This document shows, piece after piece, positions 23,385 to 31,454 of a DNA stretch of 64,000 bases. Source of the stretch: Lysobacter_C viscosus (GTDB lineage Bacteria; Pseudomonadota; Gammaproteobacteria; Xanthomonadales; Xanthomonadaceae); assembly GCF_046600715.1 (NCBI RefSeq), contig NZ_JBJMAV010000001.1:62001-126000 (forward strand), written 5' to 3'. A program made the translations under genes and the position numbers. Position 1 is the stretch's first letter. Each line of letters opens with the position of its first letter. The notes under the pieces were generated by a model. The model saw nothing but the letters and a program-made list of their open reading frames with translations, ran no database searches and was not told the DNA's origin.

Positions 23385-24755
23385 ATGTCACTGCCCAACA
23401 CGCCCGCCACCAGCGGCAAGGTCGGCTTCGTCAGCCTTGGCTGCCCGAAGGCCCTCGTCGACTCCGAACGCATCCTCACCCAGCTGCGGGTGGAGGGCTA
23501 CGAGCTGGTGCCCAGCTACGACGATGCCGACGTGGTGGTGGTCAACACCTGCGGCTTCATCGACTCGGCCGTGGCCGAATCGCTGGATGCCATCGGCGAG
23601 GCCATGTCCGAGAACGGCAAGGTCATCGTCACCGGCTGCCTGGGCAAGCGCGGCGACCTGATCCGCGAGGCGCACCCCGGCGTGCTGTCCATCAGTGGTC
23701 CGCAGGATTACGACAGCGTGCTGGGCGCGGTGCACAAGGCACTGCCGCCCACGCACGACCCGTTCACCAGCCTGCTGCCGCGCCGCGCCGTGGGCGAGGA
23801 CGAGGTCGGCATCAAGCTGACCCCGAAGCACTACGCGTACCTGAAGATTTCCGAGGGGTGCAACCACCGTTGCAGCTTCTGCATCATCCCGTCGATGCGC
23901 GGCGACCTGGTGTCGCGCCCGGTCGATGCGGTGCTGCGCGAGGCCGAGAAGCTGGTGATGGGCGGCGTGCGCGAGCTGCTGGTGATCTCGCAGGACACAT
24001 CGGCCTATGGCGTGGACGTGCGCTACCAGCCCCGCGAGTGGCGCGGCCGCGAGTACCAGACCCGGATGAAGGCGCTGTGCGAAGGGCTGGGCGAGCTGGG
24101 CGTGTGGAACCGGCTGCACTACGTCTATCCGTACCCGCACGTCGACGACATCATTCCGCTGATGGCCGAAGGCAGGGTGCTGCCATACCTGGATATCCCG
24201 TTCCAGCACGCCAGCCCGCGCATCCTCAAGCTGATGAAGCGGCCCGGTGCCGTCGACCGGACCCTGGAGCGCATCCAGCGCTGGCGCGCGATGTGCCCGG
24301 ACCTGACCATCCGCAGCACCTTCATCGTCGGTTTCCCCGGCGAGACCGAGGCCGAGTTCGAGGCGCTGCTGGACTTCCTCGACGAGGCGCAACTCGACCG
24401 CGTCGGCGCATTCGCCTATTCGCCGGTCGAGGGCGCCACTGCCAATGCGCTGCCCGACCCGGTGCCCGAGGAGGTCAAGCAGGAGCGGTTGGCGCGCTTC
24501 ATGGAGCGCCAGGCAGAGATCTCCACCTCACGACTGGAAGCCAAGGTGGGTACTGTCCAGCAATGCCTGGTCGACGTGGTCGACGGCGACCTGGCGATCG
24601 CGCGTTCGAAGGCCGATGCGCCGGAAATCGACGGTGTCGTGCAGATCCAGAACGGACTGGAGGCGGGACTCCGCCCCGGCCAGTTCGTCGACGTGGAGAT
24701 CATGGGCAGTGACGAGCATGACCTGTACGGCGAGGCGGTCCTCCAACAGGACTGA
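23385..24755 (+). CDS. rimO: Ribosomal protein uS12 methylthiotransferase RimO
   Basis: A 456-residue radical-SAM enzyme that adds a methylthio group to the conserved Asp of ribosomal protein S12. It has the MTTase N-domain with three Cys (SLGCPKALVDSE, VNTCGF, VTGCLG), the radical SAM motif CNHRCSFC, RSTFIVGFPGETE, and a C-terminal TRAM domain ending GSDEHDLYGE. Length and domain order are standard. It has a likely leader of about 105 nt from the TATAAT at 23268. Confidence 0.96.
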   Translation: MSLPNTPATSGKVGFVSLGCPKALVDSERILTQLRVEGYELVPSYDDADVVVVNTCGFIDSAVAESLDAIGEAMSENGKVIVTGCLGKRGDLIREAHPGVLSISGPQDYDSVLGAVHKALPPTHDPFTSLLPRRAVGEDEVGIKLTPKHYAYLKISEGCNHRCSFCIIPSMRGDLVSRPVDAVLREAEKLVMGGVRELLVISQDTSAYGVDVRYQPREWRGREYQTRMKALCEGLGELGVWNRLHYVYPYPHVDDIIPLMAEGRVLPYLDIPFQHASPRILKLMKRPGAVDRTLERIQRWRAMCPDLTIRSTFIVGFPGETEAEFEALLDFLDEAQLDRVGAFAYSPVEGATANALPDPVPEEVKQERLARFMERQAEISTSRLEAKVGTVQQCLVDVVDGDLAIARSKADAPEIDGVVQIQNGLEAGLRPGQFVDVEIMGSDEHDLYGEAVLQQD

Positions 24756-24877
24756 GCGCGCGGTCTACTGAAGGGTTTCGCCGCGGGATCGCGTCGCGCC
24801 GCCCGCGCCAACCCGGGCCGGTTCACGCCCGTTTAGCGCCACATGCAGTGCACTGGCCCGCCGCATGGAGATTCCCC

Positions 24878-25417
24878 ATGGCCCAGCGCCTCCAAGGAAA
24901 GACCGTCGCCCTGCTTGCCACCGACGGATTCGAGCAGTCCGAACTCAATGAGCCCCGGCGCCTGCTGCAGGAGGCCGGTGCCACCGTGCACGTGGTTGCA
25001 CCCAAGGCCGGCTCCATCCGTGGATGGGACAAGAAGGACTGGGGCGAGGAGGTCGCGGTGGACAGGACCCTGTCCGAAGCCGACGCCGACAGCTACGACG
25101 CGCTGGTGCTGCCCGGCGGGGTCATCAACCCGGATGCGCTGCGGCTGGATGACGCGGCCGTCGACTTCGTGCGGGCCTGCTTTGATGCCGGGCGGCCGGT
25201 GGCGGCCATCTGCCATGGCCCGTGGATGCTGGTGGAGGCCGACCTCGTCGAGGGTCGCAGGGTCACGTCGTGGCCGTCCCTGCGTACCGACCTGGAGAAC
25301 GCCGGTGCCCGCTGGGAGGACAGCGAAGTCGTCGAGGACGGGGGCCTGGTCACCAGCCGCAAACCCGATGACATCCCCGCGTTCACCCAGGCTGTGATTC
25401 GCGCGATCGCCGGATGA
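24878..25417 (+). CDS. DJ-1/PfpI family protein (YhbO-like)
   Basis: A 179-residue type 1 glutamine-amidotransferase-like protein. The nucleophile elbow is AAICHGPWML (Cys about residue 112), preceded by ALVLPGGVINPDALR and an early Glu in GFEQSEL. Family members act as general stress proteins with proposed deglycase, glyoxalase or chaperone activity; the exact role is debated. ATG 24878 has GGAG 7 nt upstream; an in-frame ATG at 24848 would add ten residues. It stands alone between rimO and the convergent greB. Confidence 0.9.
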   Translation: MAQRLQGKTVALLATDGFEQSELNEPRRLLQEAGATVHVVAPKAGSIRGWDKKDWGEEVAVDRTLSEADADSYDALVLPGGVINPDALRLDDAAVDFVRACFDAGRPVAAICHGPWMLVEADLVEGRRVTSWPSLRTDLENAGARWEDSEVVEDGGLVTSRKPDDIPAFTQAVIRAIAG

Positions 25418-25430
25418 CAACCTGATGCCT

Positions 25431-25949
25431 TCAGCTTGACGCTGCGTGCGCCGGGTAGTCGATGGCGACCACGCAGTAGGTCACTTCACCGGACGGCAGT
25501 GCGGCGCGCACCTCGTCGTCCATTCGCTTGCCCAGCAGTGCCCGCGCCAGGGGCGAGTCGATGCTGATCCACCCCTGCGGCGCGTCGGTCTCGTCCGGGC
25601 CGACGATGCGGTAGGCGACCGTGCCCCCGCTGGCCAGGTCCTCCAGTTCCACCGTCGCCCCGAAGTAGATGGCGGCGGGGTCGGACGGACGGGTGTCCAC
25701 CACCTTGAGGCTCGACAGCCGTTTGCTGAGGTAGCGCACCCGGCGGTCGATGCCGCCCAGCTGCTTCTTGCGATAGGTGTACTCGGCGTTTTCCGAGCGG
25801 TCGCCTTCCGCGGCGGCGGCCGACAGCGCCCGCACCACCTCCGGACGCTGCACGCGCCACAGGTCGTCGAGTTCGGCCTTCAGCCGGTCGTGGCCCGGGC
25901 GGGTGATCAGCGCGGTGCCGGTTTCGGACGGGGGTCGCCAGCGGCCCAT
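25431..25949 (-). CDS. greB: Transcription elongation factor GreB
   Basis: A 172-residue factor that enters the RNA polymerase secondary channel and stimulates transcript cleavage in backtracked complexes. The coiled-coil tip carries the acidic motif EGDRSENAEYTY, then RKKQLGGIDRRVRYLSKRL (the GreB-type basic patch). A C-terminal FKBP-like domain follows (GWISIDSPLARALLGK). The N-terminus MGRWRPPSETGTALITR is typical of xanthomonad GreB. The frame stays open upstream to 26228, but ATG 25949 is right for the family. Confidence 0.93.
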   Translation of the reverse strand: MGRWRPPSETGTALITRPGHDRLKAELDDLWRVQRPEVVRALSAAAAEGDRSENAEYTYRKKQLGGIDRRVRYLSKRLSSLKVVDTRPSDPAAIYFGATVELEDLASGGTVAYRIVGPDETDAPQGWISIDSPLARALLGKRMDDEVRAALPSGEVTYCVVAIDYPAHAASS

Positions 25950-25977
25950 TCGGGATGTGGGATGCGGGTCAGGGTAG

Positions 25978-26009
25978 GGCCCGCGCGGGTATCGTCGCCC
26001 GCGCGGGCC
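25978..26009. terminator. 12-bp GC hairpin after the NlpE-like gene
   Basis: GGCCCGCGCGGG, an 8-base loop and the exact complement, 7 bp past the NlpE-like stop on the minus strand and about 28 bp upstream of the greB start. It has no T-run. It probably ends or stabilises the upstream message and separates it from greB. Confidence 0.5.
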
Positions 26010-26016
26010 GGGCCGG

Positions 26017-26535
26017 TCAGCGGGTGGCCAGGCCGCGACGCAGGCTGTAGTCCTGGCCGGGTTCGACCTGCTGTGCACCCCGCTCGAGCACCCGCACCTC
26101 GTCGTTGGAGACGATCTCGTAGATGCGGTCGTTCTCGGACTTGCTGTCCGGGTCCAGGCGCAGGCGCGCGCCGTCTTCCTCCGGGGCCCACGTGCCCTGC
26201 ACCTGCCGCGTGCCGTCGGTCTCGCCAATGGACGTCTCGGTCATGGCGAAGGTGCCGTCCGCCGACAGGATCAGTTCGGTCTGGATTCCGGGGCAGCCGG
26301 CGCAGGGCAGGGTGCCGTTGAACGTGCCGGCGAAGGCGCGCACGTCCAGCTCGCCGGCATCAAGCGCCGCGTTGTCGGTGACCACCTGCGTGGTGCCTTC
26401 ATCCACGGTTGCGTCGGCCGGCGCCGCGTCCGCCGCGGATTGGGCATCGGCGCCTTCTGCCGGGTCGGTCTGCTGGCAGGCCGCGAGCAGCACGGCGGAC
26501 AGGGCGAGGCAGGCAAATCGGGCGGTCGGGGTCAT
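26017..26535 (-). CDS. NlpE-like copper-resistance lipoprotein
   Basis: A 172-residue predicted lipoprotein with lipobox LLAAC (Cys about residue 20), an acidic Ala-rich linker, then an NlpE N-terminal-type domain with the CxxC motif in TLPCAGCPGIQTELIL and the pattern GTFAMTET...GTW. In E. coli NlpE reports surface attachment and lipoprotein trafficking to Cpx; the C-terminal OB domain of E. coli NlpE is absent here. ATG 26535 is preferred because GGAG sits 9 nt upstream; in-frame ATGs at 26544 and 26550 exist. Likely -10 TAGAAT on the minus strand at 26588-26583. Confidence 0.83.
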   Translation of the reverse strand: MTPTARFACLALSAVLLAACQQTDPAEGADAQSAADAAPADATVDEGTTQVVTDNAALDAGELDVRAFAGTFNGTLPCAGCPGIQTELILSADGTFAMTETSIGETDGTRQVQGTWAPEEDGARLRLDPDSKSENDRIYEIVSNDEVRVLERGAQQVEPGQDYSLRRGLATR

Positions 26536-26641
26536 GTCACGCATCTCCATGTGAAGGGGGGGCGGCGGGGGCCGGGGAGGCGATTCTAATCAGGCGCCCG
26601 TTCCCGGTGCGTTCGGAAGGCCGGCCAAGCGCCAAGTTGCG

Positions 26642-28177
26642 TCAACGACGCCCGCCGAAAATGCCGCCCAGCACGCCGCGCAGGATTTGCCGGCCGATCT
26701 GGTTACCCACCGTGCGCGAGGCCTGCTTGGCCATGGTTTCCAGCATCCCCTGGCGTCGCTTGGTCCCGAACACCGCGTCCTTGACCGACTGGCCCAGCCC
26801 CCCTTCGGCCTTGGCCGCGGCGGCGCCATCCTCCTGCACAGCGGGCGCCTGGGCGCTGTCGGCGCGGGCCTGTGCCTTGCGCGCGAGCATCTCGGCGGCC
26901 GATTCGCGGTCCAGCGGGGTGTCGTACTTCGCACCCACCGGGCTGCCGGCGCGGACCTGCATGCGCTCCGCGTCGGTGATCGCGCCCATGCGGCAGCGCG
27001 GCGGCGCGACCAGGGTGTGCTCCACCGGCATCGGCACGCCCTTGTCCTGCAGCGTCGATACCAGCGCTTCGCCAACACCCAGCGTGCCGATGGTCGCCGC
27101 CACGTCCAGGCGGGGGTTGGGCACGAACGTTTCAGCGGCCGTCCGGACCGCTTTCTGGTCGCGCGGGGTGTAGGCGCGAAGCGCATGCTGCACGCGGTTG
27201 CCCAACTGGCCGAGGATGTCGTCGGGCACGTCATCGGGGAACTGCGAGCAGAAGTACACGCCCACGCCCTTGGAGCGGATGATCCGCACCACCTGTTCCA
27301 CGCGCTGGCGCAACGCCGGCGGCGCGTCATCGAACAGCAGGTGCGCCTCGTCGAAGACGAACACCAGCCTGGGCTTGTCCAGGTCGCCCACCTCCGGCAG
27401 CTCCTCGAACAGCTCCGACAGCAGCCACAGCAGGAAACTGGAATACAGCCGCGGCTTCAGCACCAGCCGGTCGGCGGCCAGGATGTTGACGATGCCGCGG
27501 CCATCGACGGTGGTGCGCATCAGGTCCGACAGTTCCAGCGCCGGCTCGCCGAAGAACACGTCGCCGCCGTCCGATTCCAGCCGCAGCAGGGCCCGCTGGA
27601 TCGCCCCGATCGAGGGCGTGCTGACCAGCCCGTACTCGGTCGAGACCGCCTTGCGCTCCTCGGCCACCAGGGACAGCAGCGCGCGCAGGTCGGCCAGGTC
27701 GATCAGCAACAGGCCGCGGTCGTCGGCCAGCTTGAAGACGATGTCCATGACGCCGGACTGGGTGTCGTTGAGCTCCAGGATGCGCGAGAGCAGCGTGGGG
27801 CCCATCTCGCTGACGGTGGTGCGCACCGGGTGCCCGAGCTTGCCGAACATGTCCCAGAACACCGTGGGACTGCCTTCGGGCGCGTAGCCGTCGATTCCGA
27901 TCCGGTCGACCCGCGCACGCAGTTTTTCACTCTCTGTCCCGGGCACCGCGAGCCCGGCGACATCGCCCTTCACGTCTGCCAGGAACACCGGCACGCCGAT
28001 GCGCGAGAACCCTTCCGCCAGAACCATCAGGGTGACCGTCTTGCCGGTGCCTGTTGCGCCCGCAACCAGTCCGTGGCGGCTGGCCATGGCCGGCTGCAGC
28101 ACGACATGGGCCTGTCCGGGCTCGGCGGGTGGGTCAGTGACGGCCTGGCCGAGCAGGATCGGGGTGGGCTGGGCCAT
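26642..28177 (-). CDS. HerA-like ATPase, DUF853 family
   Basis: A 511-residue P-loop ATPase. Walker A is GATGTGKTVTL (about residue 45) and Walker B is RLVFVFDEAHLLF; the arginine-rich RQRVEQVVRIIRSKG and FCSQFPDDVP segments are characteristic of the DUF853/YjgR group of HerA-FtsK-type proteins. The C-terminus is basic and Gly-rich (LRGVLGGIFGGRR). The cellular role is unproven; no NurA-like nuclease is adjacent, so a HerA-NurA repair pair is not suggested. ATG 28177 has an AAGGA SD; an in-frame start at 28249 is unlikely. Minus-strand TAGAATCGCCGG at 28226-28215 is the candidate -10 region. Confidence 0.88.
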   Translation of the reverse strand: MAQPTPILLGQAVTDPPAEPGQAHVVLQPAMASRHGLVAGATGTGKTVTLMVLAEGFSRIGVPVFLADVKGDVAGLAVPGTESEKLRARVDRIGIDGYAPEGSPTVFWDMFGKLGHPVRTTVSEMGPTLLSRILELNDTQSGVMDIVFKLADDRGLLLIDLADLRALLSLVAEERKAVSTEYGLVSTPSIGAIQRALLRLESDGGDVFFGEPALELSDLMRTTVDGRGIVNILAADRLVLKPRLYSSFLLWLLSELFEELPEVGDLDKPRLVFVFDEAHLLFDDAPPALRQRVEQVVRIIRSKGVGVYFCSQFPDDVPDDILGQLGNRVQHALRAYTPRDQKAVRTAAETFVPNPRLDVAATIGTLGVGEALVSTLQDKGVPMPVEHTLVAPPRCRMGAITDAERMQVRAGSPVGAKYDTPLDRESAAEMLARKAQARADSAQAPAVQEDGAAAAKAEGGLGQSVKDAVFGTKRRQGMLETMAKQASRTVGNQIGRQILRGVLGGIFGGRR

Positions 28178-28220
28178 GGTCGGGCGTCCTTGTTGGGGAG
28201 GGCGGGGGTTGCGTCCGGCG

Positions 28221-28226
28221 ATTCTA
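28221..28226 (-). promoter_or_regulatory. Candidate -10 of the HerA-like gene
   Basis: Minus-strand TAGAAT followed by CGCCGGACG, about 44 bp before the ATG; it is another example of the recurrent -10 plus GC-discriminator pattern. Confidence 0.45.
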
Positions 28227-28274
28227 GCCATCGACCGTTGCTGAACCACGGGGGATGCGACGCACCGCCCGCGG

Positions 28275-28304
28275 TTGCCCCTGTCCGCGCGCGGGCACTA
28301 CCCT
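28275..28304 (+). promoter_or_regulatory. Candidate promoter of the lytic transglycosylase gene
   Basis: TTGCCC (28275-28280), an 18-bp spacer and TACCCT (28299-28304), followed by GCATCC. The -10 is weak but the spacing is right, 28 bp before the ATG. Confidence 0.35.
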
Positions 28305-28331
28305 GCATCCCCAGTCGCCGTGTGTGTGCCG

Positions 28332-29828
28332 ATGACCCTTCCGTACCGCGTTGCCCTGCCGTTGCTGGTTGCCCTGGTTGCGACCCTGTTCACCGACCCC
28401 GCCTCCGCCCAGTCGCGCCGCGACCGCGAGGCCGCCGCTGGCCTTGAGCAGCGCATGCAGGCGGCCGAGGTCCGTTACCGCGAGGCCCTGGTGATGGTCG
28501 GCAATGCCGATCCGGGTGGACAGGCACGGGCGGATTCCGCGCTGGAGGACATGGAAGACGTCATGGCGGCCTGCGTTGCACAGCGGGACTGTCCGGTCGC
28601 GACGCTGCTGGCCAGCTACAAGCGGCTGCTCAAGCAGGAAGCCGACGCACGGGACCTGCAGGACGATGACCTCGGCCTCGCCGAGGGCCCGATCAACGTG
28701 GTGGCCGGCGGCGTGCCCGAGGCCGCACGCGCCGCCCACCTGTTGGGCGAAGGCCACGACTTCGACCGCATGGTCGAGTTCAACCCGGCCGTGCAGGAAG
28801 GCATCCGTCGCTGGCTGACCGACATGCGTCCGGCGCTGATGACCAGCCACGAGAACTACCAGTACATGCGCCACCTGATGTGGCCGCACTACCAGCGCGC
28901 AGGGCTGCCCGAGGCACTGCTGTTCGGAATCATGGCCAAGGAGTCGCACGGGCGCGTGCATGCCACGTCGCGGGCGGGCGCGGGCGGACCGATGCAGTTC
29001 ATGCATGCGACCGGCCGCCGGTTCGGCCTGGGCGACGACGGCAGCGGTTTCGACACCCGTTACGACCCCTATTCGGCCGCCCGTGCCAGCGTCGACTACC
29101 TCAACGAACGGCTGGGCCAGCTCAACCGCAACATCGAGTTGTCGCTGGCGGCCTACAACGGCGGCGAGGGACGCGCGCTGCGGGTGTTCCGGGAAACCGG
29201 TGGCCGCAGCTTCTGGGACGAGTCGGTCTACAGCCAGTTCCCGCCCGAAACGCGCGACTACGTACCGATGGTGATCGCTGCGGCGTGGATCTACCTGCAC
29301 CCGGAGGACTACGGCGTGGACTTCCCGCGCGTGGACGCGCGCCCGCAGCCGCTGCGGCTGTCCCAGGACGCGTCGATCTACCAGCTGACCGTGTGCCTGG
29401 GCAACGATGGACGTGCCCGCGACGGCTACATGCGCGCGCTGCGCAACCTCAATCCGCGTTACAAGGCCGATGACCGCATCCCGGCCGGGACCCAACTGAA
29501 GGCGACCGCGCGCATGGTGCAGCTTTACGACCGCTGGTGCACCCGCGGCGAGCGCGCCGAACTTGCCCGCACCCTGGTCGACAGCGATCCGCGTGCCGCG
29601 CTTGTCCGGGGCAGCGCCCCGTTACCGGCGGTGCCCACGCCAGCGCCGCCTCCGCCGCCTGCGGTAGTGCGTGAGTACCAGGTGCAACGCGGCGAAACGC
29701 TGGGGTCGATCGCGCGGAAGTTCGGTTGCGATGCCGGCGTGCTGGCCCAGGCCAACGATGTCCGTTCGCCGCGCAATGCCGTGCAGCCCGGCCAGGTGCT
29801 GAAGCTGCAGGGGTGCAAGGACCTGTAG
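28332..29828 (+). CDS. Lytic transglycosylase with C-terminal LysM
   Basis: A 498-residue exported murein-cleaving enzyme (MltD-like). It has a signal peptide (about 1-27, ending ASA), a coiled N-terminal region with two Cys (CVAQRDC), a family 1 SLT domain (about 180-330) with catalytic Glu in AKESHGRVHA, then GAGGPMQFMHATGRRFGL and SLAAYNGGEG, a middle domain (about 330-440), a Pro-rich linker and a LysM (YQVQRGETLGSIARKFGC, about 450-497) for peptidoglycan binding. It cuts glycan strands non-hydrolytically. It is convergent with psd. Confidence 0.93.
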   Translation: MTLPYRVALPLLVALVATLFTDPASAQSRRDREAAAGLEQRMQAAEVRYREALVMVGNADPGGQARADSALEDMEDVMAACVAQRDCPVATLLASYKRLLKQEADARDLQDDDLGLAEGPINVVAGGVPEAARAAHLLGEGHDFDRMVEFNPAVQEGIRRWLTDMRPALMTSHENYQYMRHLMWPHYQRAGLPEALLFGIMAKESHGRVHATSRAGAGGPMQFMHATGRRFGLGDDGSGFDTRYDPYSAARASVDYLNERLGQLNRNIELSLAAYNGGEGRALRVFRETGGRSFWDESVYSQFPPETRDYVPMVIAAAWIYLHPEDYGVDFPRVDARPQPLRLSQDASIYQLTVCLGNDGRARDGYMRALRNLNPRYKADDRIPAGTQLKATARMVQLYDRWCTRGERAELARTLVDSDPRAALVRGSAPLPAVPTPAPPPPPAVVREYQVQRGETLGSIARKFGCDAGVLAQANDVRSPRNAVQPGQVLKLQGCKDL

Positions 29829-29880
29829 CGCTGGTGCGCGGGTGGAGGCACGCACAAGTCCCGATCCCGTTGCGGCGCGG

Positions 29881-30726
29881 TCAGGCTGCCCGCGTAGCCA
29901 GCCGCTGCCCAAGCCGCACGGCGGTTTCAGCTGCCAGCCCCGGCGCCAGCGTGGCCACCCCCGGCGGCAGCAGCACGACCACGGTGGAGCCGTAGTTGAA
30001 GCGTGCCATCTCCTCGAACCGCTCCAATTGGATGGCTTCGCCGCGGTAGTCCTTGACCGTCACCACCCGGCCATAGGCGGGAATCTCCTCGCCGCTCCAG
30101 ACCGTCTCCACGCCCGACACCAGCAGTGCACCGACCATCACCACCGCCATCGGCCCGAAGTCGGTATCGAAGTGGCACACCAGGCGCTCGTTGCGCGCAA
30201 ACAGCCGCGGCACGCGCTGCACGGCGGCCGGGCCCACGCTGAAAAGGCGGCCCGGCACGTGCACGGTTTCGCGAAGCCGCCCGCCCCAGGGCATGTGCAC
30301 GCGGTGGTAGTCCTTGGGCGAGAGGTACACGGTGGCGAAGGTGCCGCCCTCGAAAGCCCGCGCGGCCTCGTCGTCACCCAGCAGCTCGCCGGTGGTGAAC
30401 GACTGGCCCTTGGCCTGGAAGATCCGGTCACCCTCGATCGCGCCGCACTGGCTGATGCGCCCGTCGGCGGGCATCAGCAGCGCGTCGGGATCGGGGTCGG
30501 CCATGCGCGCGCCGGGTTTCAGCGCGCGGGTGAAAAAGCTGTTGAACGTGGGGTAGCTGGCCGGGTCGGGCTGGGCGGCCTCCGACAGGTCCACTCCGAA
30601 GCGGCGCGTCACCGTGTCGATCAGCCACGCCTTCAGCCGGGGGGTGTCGGAATACGCCAGTGCCCGCGCAGCCGATGACAGTGCGCGGTGGGGCAGGGCG
30701 TAGGTCAGCCAGGTGACCAGGCTCAT
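29881..30726 (-). CDS. psd: Phosphatidylserine decarboxylase proenzyme
   Basis: A 281-residue membrane-associated enzyme making phosphatidylethanolamine. Family motifs: PTFNSFFTRALKPGAR, PADGRISQCGAI, DYHRVHMPWGG (catalytic His region), and the self-cleavage site GS within FNYGSTVVVLLPPG near the C-terminus, which yields the pyruvoyl group. The usual LGST is YGST here; the Gly-Ser bond itself is intact. ATG 30726 overlaps the stop of the SCO gene by 4 bp, so the pair is translationally coupled. The open frame continues upstream through SCO but is not coding. Confidence 0.94.
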   Translation of the reverse strand: MSLVTWLTYALPHRALSSAARALAYSDTPRLKAWLIDTVTRRFGVDLSEAAQPDPASYPTFNSFFTRALKPGARMADPDPDALLMPADGRISQCGAIEGDRIFQAKGQSFTTGELLGDDEAARAFEGGTFATVYLSPKDYHRVHMPWGGRLRETVHVPGRLFSVGPAAVQRVPRLFARNERLVCHFDTDFGPMAVVMVGALLVSGVETVWSGEEIPAYGRVVTVKDYRGEAIQLERFEEMARFNYGSTVVVLLPPGVATLAPGLAAETAVRLGQRLATRAA

Positions 30727-31376
30727 GGCGTGGCTGCCCGGGTCAGCGCGGCCATGTCGCGCCCGATCGCCGCCGGATCGTACGGCGGCTGCACCAGGCC
30801 GGACATGCGGCCCTGCGGATCCAGCACGGCCAGCGACGCGCTGTGGTCGACCGAGTACTGGTCGGACGGAGCGCCCTCCTCGGGCGGGACCTTGGCGAAC
30901 ACCATGCTGATCGACCTGGCGAAGTCTTCCAGCGCCGGGATGTCCGCGGTGGCGGCCAGGGTGTCCTTGTGGAAGGCGTGGGCGTATTCGCCCAGGCGAT
31001 CGGGCGTGTCGCGCTGCGGGTCGACGGACACCAGCAGAACACGGGGGCGGTTGGCTTCCGGGATCGATTCCCACTGGCGCTGCGCCTGCGCCAGCTCGGT
31101 GAGGGTCATCGGGCACACGTCCGGGCAGGAGGTGAACCCCAGGAACACCAGCGTCCAGTGGCCCTTGAGCTCGCCTGGCACCAGCGGAGTGCCGTCGGAT
31201 TGGCGCAGGTTGAAGGCGGGCAGTTCGCGCGGGGGCTCGAACAGCCGCACTGCCTCGGTCTGCGGCCAGGCGGTGGCGGCCGGCGCGACGGGGTTGAACA
31301 CGCGCTGGGCGACGACCAGGCCCAGCGCAGCGGCCAGCGCGGCGACAAGGATCAAGGCGGTGGTGCGGTTGAACAT
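30723..31376 (-). CDS. SCO1/SenC family copper chaperone
   Basis: A 217-residue membrane-anchored thioredoxin-fold protein: N-terminal TM anchor (about 5-24), a copper-binding CxxxC in FTSCPDVCPMTL and the distant His in SVDHSASLAVLD. SCO proteins deliver copper to the CuA site of cytochrome oxidase or act as thiol reductases. It lies upstream of psd with an ATGA overlap. Its promoter is interleaved with that of prmB. Longer in-frame extensions upstream run across prmB and are discarded. Confidence 0.92.
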   Translation of the reverse strand: MFNRTTALILVAALAAALGLVVAQRVFNPVAPAATAWPQTEAVRLFEPPRELPAFNLRQSDGTPLVPGELKGHWTLVFLGFTSCPDVCPMTLTELAQAQRQWESIPEANRPRVLLVSVDPQRDTPDRLGEYAHAFHKDTLAATADIPALEDFARSISMVFAKVPPEEGAPSDQYSVDHSASLAVLDPQGRMSGLVQPPYDPAAIGRDMAALTRAATP

Positions 31377-31403
31377 GGCGGATCCACTGGAATCAACCGC
31401 GGC

Positions 31404-31427
31404 ATCATAGCGGCCGGCCGCTATAAT
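31404..31427. promoter_or_regulatory. Divergent sco/prmB promoters joined by an 18-bp palindrome
   Basis: Minus-strand TATGAT (31409-31404), followed leftward by GCCGCGG, and plus-strand TATAAT (31422-31427), followed rightward by CGCCGGCC. Between and partly including them is the perfect palindrome ATAGCGGCCGGCCGCTAT (31407-31424). The -35 region of each promoter overlaps the -10 of the other. The palindrome could be an operator or a by-product of symmetrical promoter sequence. Confidence 0.6.
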
Positions 31428-31454
31428 CGCCGGCCCTCCAGTGAATGCGCCGAC

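Noticed and set aside
26642..28177. HerA-NurA type DNA repair or anti-phage system.
   Set aside because: The ATPase belongs to the DUF853 group, with no nuclease or other defence gene adjacent.
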